The position numbers were made by a program, and so were the translations under genes. A stretch of 64,000 nucleotides of DNA from Lacticaseibacillus baoqingensis (GTDB taxonomy: Bacteria; Bacillota; Bacilli; Lactobacillales; Lactobacillaceae): positions 84,535 through 148,534 of the forward strand of contig NZ_RHOI01000002.1 of assembly GCF_003946165.1 (NCBI RefSeq), in the 5' to 3' direction. Position 1 is the stretch's first letter. The number at the start of each line of letters is the position of its first letter. The notes below the pieces were generated by a model. It was not told the DNA's origin. It saw nothing but the letters and a program-made list of their open reading frames with translations, and searched no databases. This document shows, one piece after another, positions 61,301-64,000 of this stretch.

Positions 61301-64000
61301 AGCAGGTGTCAGTGTGCAATACAGTACGCAAAAGATCACCGGGACTGCTGGCCAAGCGCTGTCTGATGCGCAACTTGCGACCTTCGCCGATGGCAGTACG
61401 ATCAGTGATTGGACGACGGTCAAGAGTGTGCTATTCATCGTGCCAACGCTTGCAAATAAGGGTTCTGTCAATGTTGAAATGCCGATCAAGGTGATGGATA
61501 ACTCAAGTGATGCAGCTACCGCCCAGGCAACGGCATTCAACTACACTAAAGCACAAGATGGGATGATCCTTGGTGCCCAAACAACCGCTTTGAATACACG
61601 GGTGGCACCATCTCAACGGGTCATCACGATTAAGTACCAAGATATTGATGAGAATACGTTAGCGGCTGATCGGACGGTGAAAGCTGACGCGGGGACTCAT
61701 CTGACTATTAAGCCGCTGATGATCACCGGCTACAAGACGCCAGTCGCAGATATTGATTATACTGTCACGCCAGTTGCTGCTCAAACAGTGATCTTCACCT
61801 ATGTGCAAACGAAGATGAATGTCACGGTCAACTTTATCAATGTGCTGACCGGCACAGCTGCCAAAGGCCCAGTGCAGCTCACCGGTTATATCGGCGATCC
61901 CTTACCGCTCACGGAAGATACGTATACTCAAATCACCGGTTACACGGCCATGCCCGATAATGCGAAGGCCTATACGATCTCAACGGCGCAAGTGCAAAAT
62001 ATTAATTTGTACTTCACGCCGCAATCCATGCCTTTTACCGTAAATTTTGTCGAAGATAGTAATCATGCGCACGTGTTGGCACCGGCCCAGACACTGACTG
62101 GGATCGTCGGGTATCAGTATCCGGTGGTTGCAGCAACAGTTAGCGGCTACACGCCGACTAAGGCTAGCGACAACTTGACGCTAACGGCGACTCAAAATCA
62201 GTACACCTTCTACTACAAAGCAGATCCGCAAACCTTAACACTTAAGTTTGTGGATACGAATGATCAACCTTTGCATGCTGATATGACAGTCAATACGACC
62301 ACTAACGCAAAGCCTGATCTGAAAGCCGTCGTTAATACAGTGACGATTCCAGGCTATACCCGCCAAACACCTGATGATGCGCTCAATGTTACTACGACAG
62401 TCGACAGTAAAGGTAAACTCGTTAACCCGGTAATCAAGGTCGTTTATCAAGCCGCACCGATCACGATCAAGGTTCATTATGTTGATAATTTGTCAGGCCA
62501 AGATATCGTCACACCTGATGAGATCACCAAGAATTATGGTGAGGCATTTACCGCCACAGCCAAAACGTATACGCCAGGAGCCCCAGAAAATATGCGGTTT
62601 GCCGGCTACACGCTGATGGATACCGATCCAAGTGTTTCTGGCACGATGGCTGAAGATACCGCTGATATCACGTTCCATTATCAGGCTAATGTGCAAGTCG
62701 GCGAAACTGATAAAACCGCGTTAGTCGTCGATTATGTCGATGCAGCCACGGGGACCTCGTTACAAGACGCACACACAGATTCAGGTAAGCCAGGGGAGAC
62801 GTTTACCGTCACTGCCCCGACTTTTGACGGGTATTCCTTGAGTGGTAATGAGACAGTTACTGACACTTATCAAGGTAGTTTGATGCATATTACCTTTAAT
62901 TACCTTCCAACTCAGATGACCCAAAAGAGTACCTTGACGGTCCACTATATTAACGCGGTGACTGGGGAGAAGATGCAAGCCGATAAGGTCACCACTGGCG
63001 CGCAAGGGACTGCCTTCACAGAGACGGCGCCAGCAATGTTTGCCGGATATTGGCTGCAAGGTGATAGCACCGTTAGCGGGACTTACCAAGGCAGCGCAAT
63101 GTCGCTGACCTTCAATTATTTGCCAGCCGGTGAAGTGGTTGATGATGCAGCCACACCAGCAACGTTGACGGTCCACTATGTCAACGTAGTGACTGGCGAT
63201 CCGATCCAGGCGGACAAAGTCACAACTGGTGATCAAGGCACTGCCTTTACAGAGACGGCACCGACAATTGCCGGGTATCGCCTGCAAGGTGATAGCTCGG
63301 TCAGCGGGACTTACGTCGGCAACGAGAAGACGTTAACGTTCAGTTATTTGCCAGATGGTCAAGTGGTTGATGATACAGCCACACCAGCAACATTGACGGT
63401 CCACTATGTCAACGTAGTGACTGGTGATCCGATCCAGGCGGACAAAGTCACAACTGGTGATCAAGGCACTGCCTTTACAGAGACGGCACCGGCAATTGCC
63501 GGTTATCGATTGCAAGGGGATAGCTCGGTCAGCGGGACTTACGTCGGCAACGAGAAGACGTTAACGTTCAGTTATTTGCCAGATGGTCAAGTGGTTGATG
63601 ACACTGAAATTCCAACAACGTTGACGGTTCACTATGTCAACGTGTTAACGGGCGATCCGATCCAGGCGGACAAAGTCACAACTGGTGCTCAAGGTACTGC
63701 CTTTACAGAGACGGCACCGACAATTGCCGGTTACAGAATCCAAGGTGAGGACACTGCCAGCGGGACATACGTCGGCAACGAGAAGACGTTAACGTTTAGC
63801 TATTTACCAGATGGTCAAGTGGTTGATGATACAGCCACGCCAACAACGTTGACGGTCCATTATGTCAACGCAGTGACTGGCGATTCGATCCAGGCGGACA
63901 AGGTCACAACTGGTGCTCAAGGGACTGCCTTTACGGAAACGGCACCGGCAATTGCCGGTTATCGCCTGCAAGGGGATAGCTCTGTCAGCGGGACATACGT
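58332..64000 (+). CDS. MucBP-repeat cell-surface adhesin, 3'-truncated by the window
   Basis: 1,889 codons without a stop, continuing past the window. The N-terminus is a KxYKxGKxW-type signal peptide (FRMYKAKHQWVIAGATVITM, ending AKAA). Then come one MucBP-like module (ITRTIHYVDATGQTIAPATV), a Thr/Ala/Pro-rich linker (to about residue 220), a large beta-rich N-terminal region of some 850 aa, and from about 1,095 a series of MucBP domains (IKYQDIDENTLAADRTVKAD, VHYVDNLSGQDIVTP, LTVHYVNVVTGDPIQADKV). The last ones are near-identical 76-aa repeats. GGAGGAG precedes the ATG. Sortase anchoring is expected, but no LPXTG is visible. It binds mucin or mucus glycans by family analogy. Confidence 0.92.
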   Translation, partial: MGKKQIRIGTQKTRFRMYKAKHQWVIAGATVITMAALGFAKPQVAKAAAPTPDEQEAVTDVAPTTNSTTLKTITRTIHYVDATGQTIAPATVQTAHFASNDAGKTWQQTDDQAGFAAISLTSINGLTPDSAQVPAAAVTADTTNSDVTVHYSSAAPAPTSTTQTTPTPATPAPAAALTNDTTTPVSDSTADTTGKTASANDTTATQATPTSTTQAAPAAKQVPIVGYKSLHGTATMTVNKQTSIEESYSRLTGSSITKPDTGTKDKDTLSIAAANLVKGDTLVITLPNFKAFDSTPNLTGATKAQQGNVVTYTVTADSLTTVGFDMQIKAANWPDKTKLVYQDNATVAVDGNITGQVAMKATYRLADFGDYKLLKQSNTGDYAGTSGLHSNVQVGDDFVRGVDISYEYGLTTADYKHLTITVPVPATYQLDEALTQQFNIPRTPSFNYGDDQNSVWQVTQAAVGAPVVMTLDMAASPATARIDRAVYFAGKFVSGDGLQTASAPASVDGATLYGDIKGTFDTFKETIVSGTPVDYQLNDVVTNYVGPTDVGTYNVMDSSWLLMNVTKATKDPVNVTFKVPANMIGTGVKIASNSAADAIYGLAATLTAYDASGTVVGTTALSSLARDSSGNYVWVPETNATIASFTVNFTSLPNTSYSQIKLAPILAVATAPNGTQTYTIPTTSEIGTTVKNILNYQVNVTDSHAIVKGTPHLDAPNINIYQAGGTLNAAFGGGAFGFYPFDNGNQTTYVILDQASVYFIPLLDHATFVSIDKFADNATEVTVNGHRYLRIDVPAGYGVNTSKNGKYNTNPTLSPIKINMIANADVTPDTQIKMGDATQEPVFMGISDGNIDEATWQAYGGRIWTLDEVRAAGYGDIADSLAAAGFTKAYLDRTARQGNLSSGKGYPITAPTELMLSTGVKADSEDTYVSGDDQTASFYPDADELTGTIREYIYNGGTNNQLDYHGLITLPKKADGDAYSLALTGPITVPAGVSVQYSTQKITGTAGQALSDAQLATFADGSTISDWTTVKSVLFIVPTLANKGSVNVEMPIKVMDNSSDAATAQATAFNYTKAQDGMILGAQTTALNTRVAPSQRVITIKYQDIDENTLAADRTVKADAGTHLTIKPLMITGYKTPVADIDYTVTPVAAQTVIFTYVQTKMNVTVNFINVLTGTAAKGPVQLTGYIGDPLPLTEDTYTQITGYTAMPDNAKAYTISTAQVQNINLYFTPQSMPFTVNFVEDSNHAHVLAPAQTLTGIVGYQYPVVAATVSGYTPTKASDNLTLTATQNQYTFYYKADPQTLTLKFVDTNDQPLHADMTVNTTTNAKPDLKAVVNTVTIPGYTRQTPDDALNVTTTVDSKGKLVNPVIKVVYQAAPITIKVHYVDNLSGQDIVTPDEITKNYGEAFTATAKTYTPGAPENMRFAGYTLMDTDPSVSGTMAEDTADITFHYQANVQVGETDKTALVVDYVDAATGTSLQDAHTDSGKPGETFTVTAPTFDGYSLSGNETVTDTYQGSLMHITFNYLPTQMTQKSTLTVHYINAVTGEKMQADKVTTGAQGTAFTETAPAMFAGYWLQGDSTVSGTYQGSAMSLTFNYLPAGEVVDDAATPATLTVHYVNVVTGDPIQADKVTTGDQGTAFTETAPTIAGYRLQGDSSVSGTYVGNEKTLTFSYLPDGQVVDDTATPATLTVHYVNVVTGDPIQADKVTTGDQGTAFTETAPAIAGYRLQGDSSVSGTYVGNEKTLTFSYLPDGQVVDDTEIPTTLTVHYVNVLTGDPIQADKVTTGAQGTAFTETAPTIAGYRIQGEDTASGTYVGNEKTLTFSYLPDGQVVDDTATPTTLTVHYVNAVTGDSIQADKVTTGAQGTAFTETAPAIAGYRLQGDSSVSGTY
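62934..64000 (+). repeat. Tandem 228-bp MucBP-coding repeats
   Basis: The TTGACGGTCCACTATGTCAA-type module start recurs at 62934, 63165, 63393, 63621 and 63849: one 231-bp and three 228-bp steps (77 and 76 aa). Units 63165 and 63393 are almost identical at the DNA level, pointing to recent amplification. The array continues beyond the window. Confidence 0.9.

Overview
The window comes from a low-to-mid-GC Firmicute of the family Lactobacillaceae, with GC near 50 %. The dnaA-dnaN-yaaA-recF-gyrB-gyrA block, the mtlA-mtlR-mtlF-mtlD operon, the type-2 GalT, the KxYKxGKxW-type signal peptide and the MucBP adhesin all fit a lactobacillus of the Lacticaseibacillus/Schleiferilactobacillus neighbourhood. 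The genus cannot be fixed from sequence alone. The window contains the chromosomal origin.

Layout. 0-6 kb: a KdgR-like LacI regulator, a Nudix hydrolase, mntH with a universal stress protein, a Dps-like protein with a CopZ-like chaperone, and a class I aminotransferase. 6.1-7.2 kb: no genes, but a dense block of RNA-like secondary structure followed by a tandem array of about 120-bp covarying hairpins. This is the most unusual part of the window. 7.2-12.1 kb: an MFS exporter, then a thiamine salvage operon (thiM-thiD-cytX-thiE, minus strand) behind a TPP riboswitch. 12.2-15.3 kb: a DUF2974-like lipase fold protein, a TSUP transporter, a TetR regulator and a complete Dps. 15.4-20.1 kb: the Leloir operon galR-galK-galE-galT.

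20.3-37 kb: the origin region. On the minus strand, reading leftwards from oriC, are dnaA, dnaN, an unexpected secreted-protein gene, yaaA, recF, gyrB, gyrA, mgtC, rpsF, ssb and rpsR. On the plus strand, reading rightwards, are rpmH, rnpA, yidC, khpB (jag), mnmE and mnmG. DnaA boxes lie on both sides of dnaA.

39-49 kb: two small unknown genes, nagB with a doubled NagR-type operator, the mannitol PTS operon with a cre site, an alpha/beta hydrolase plus a tyrosine phosphatase, and prs. 49.6-55.5 kb: an accessory segment bounded by two identical tRNA-Lys(CTT) genes. It holds a decayed ABC ATPase, a YwlG-like protein, a divergent NRAMP-like transporter without DPGN and MPH motifs, a DHDPS-superfamily lyase, a LacI regulator (all three promoters carry a similar CG-centred operator) and a YxeA-like protein. 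55.5-64 kb: a TetR regulator, a 41-aa membrane peptide, oleate hydratase, and the first 1,889 codons of a MucBP-repeat surface adhesin that runs off the window.

Starts were chosen by ribosome-binding-site position. In several genes (mntH, gyrB, dnaA, rnpA, yidC, mnmE, mtlD, thiM) this gives GTG or TTG starts inside longer open frames. In galR and mgtC no standard start fits the ribosome-binding site well.
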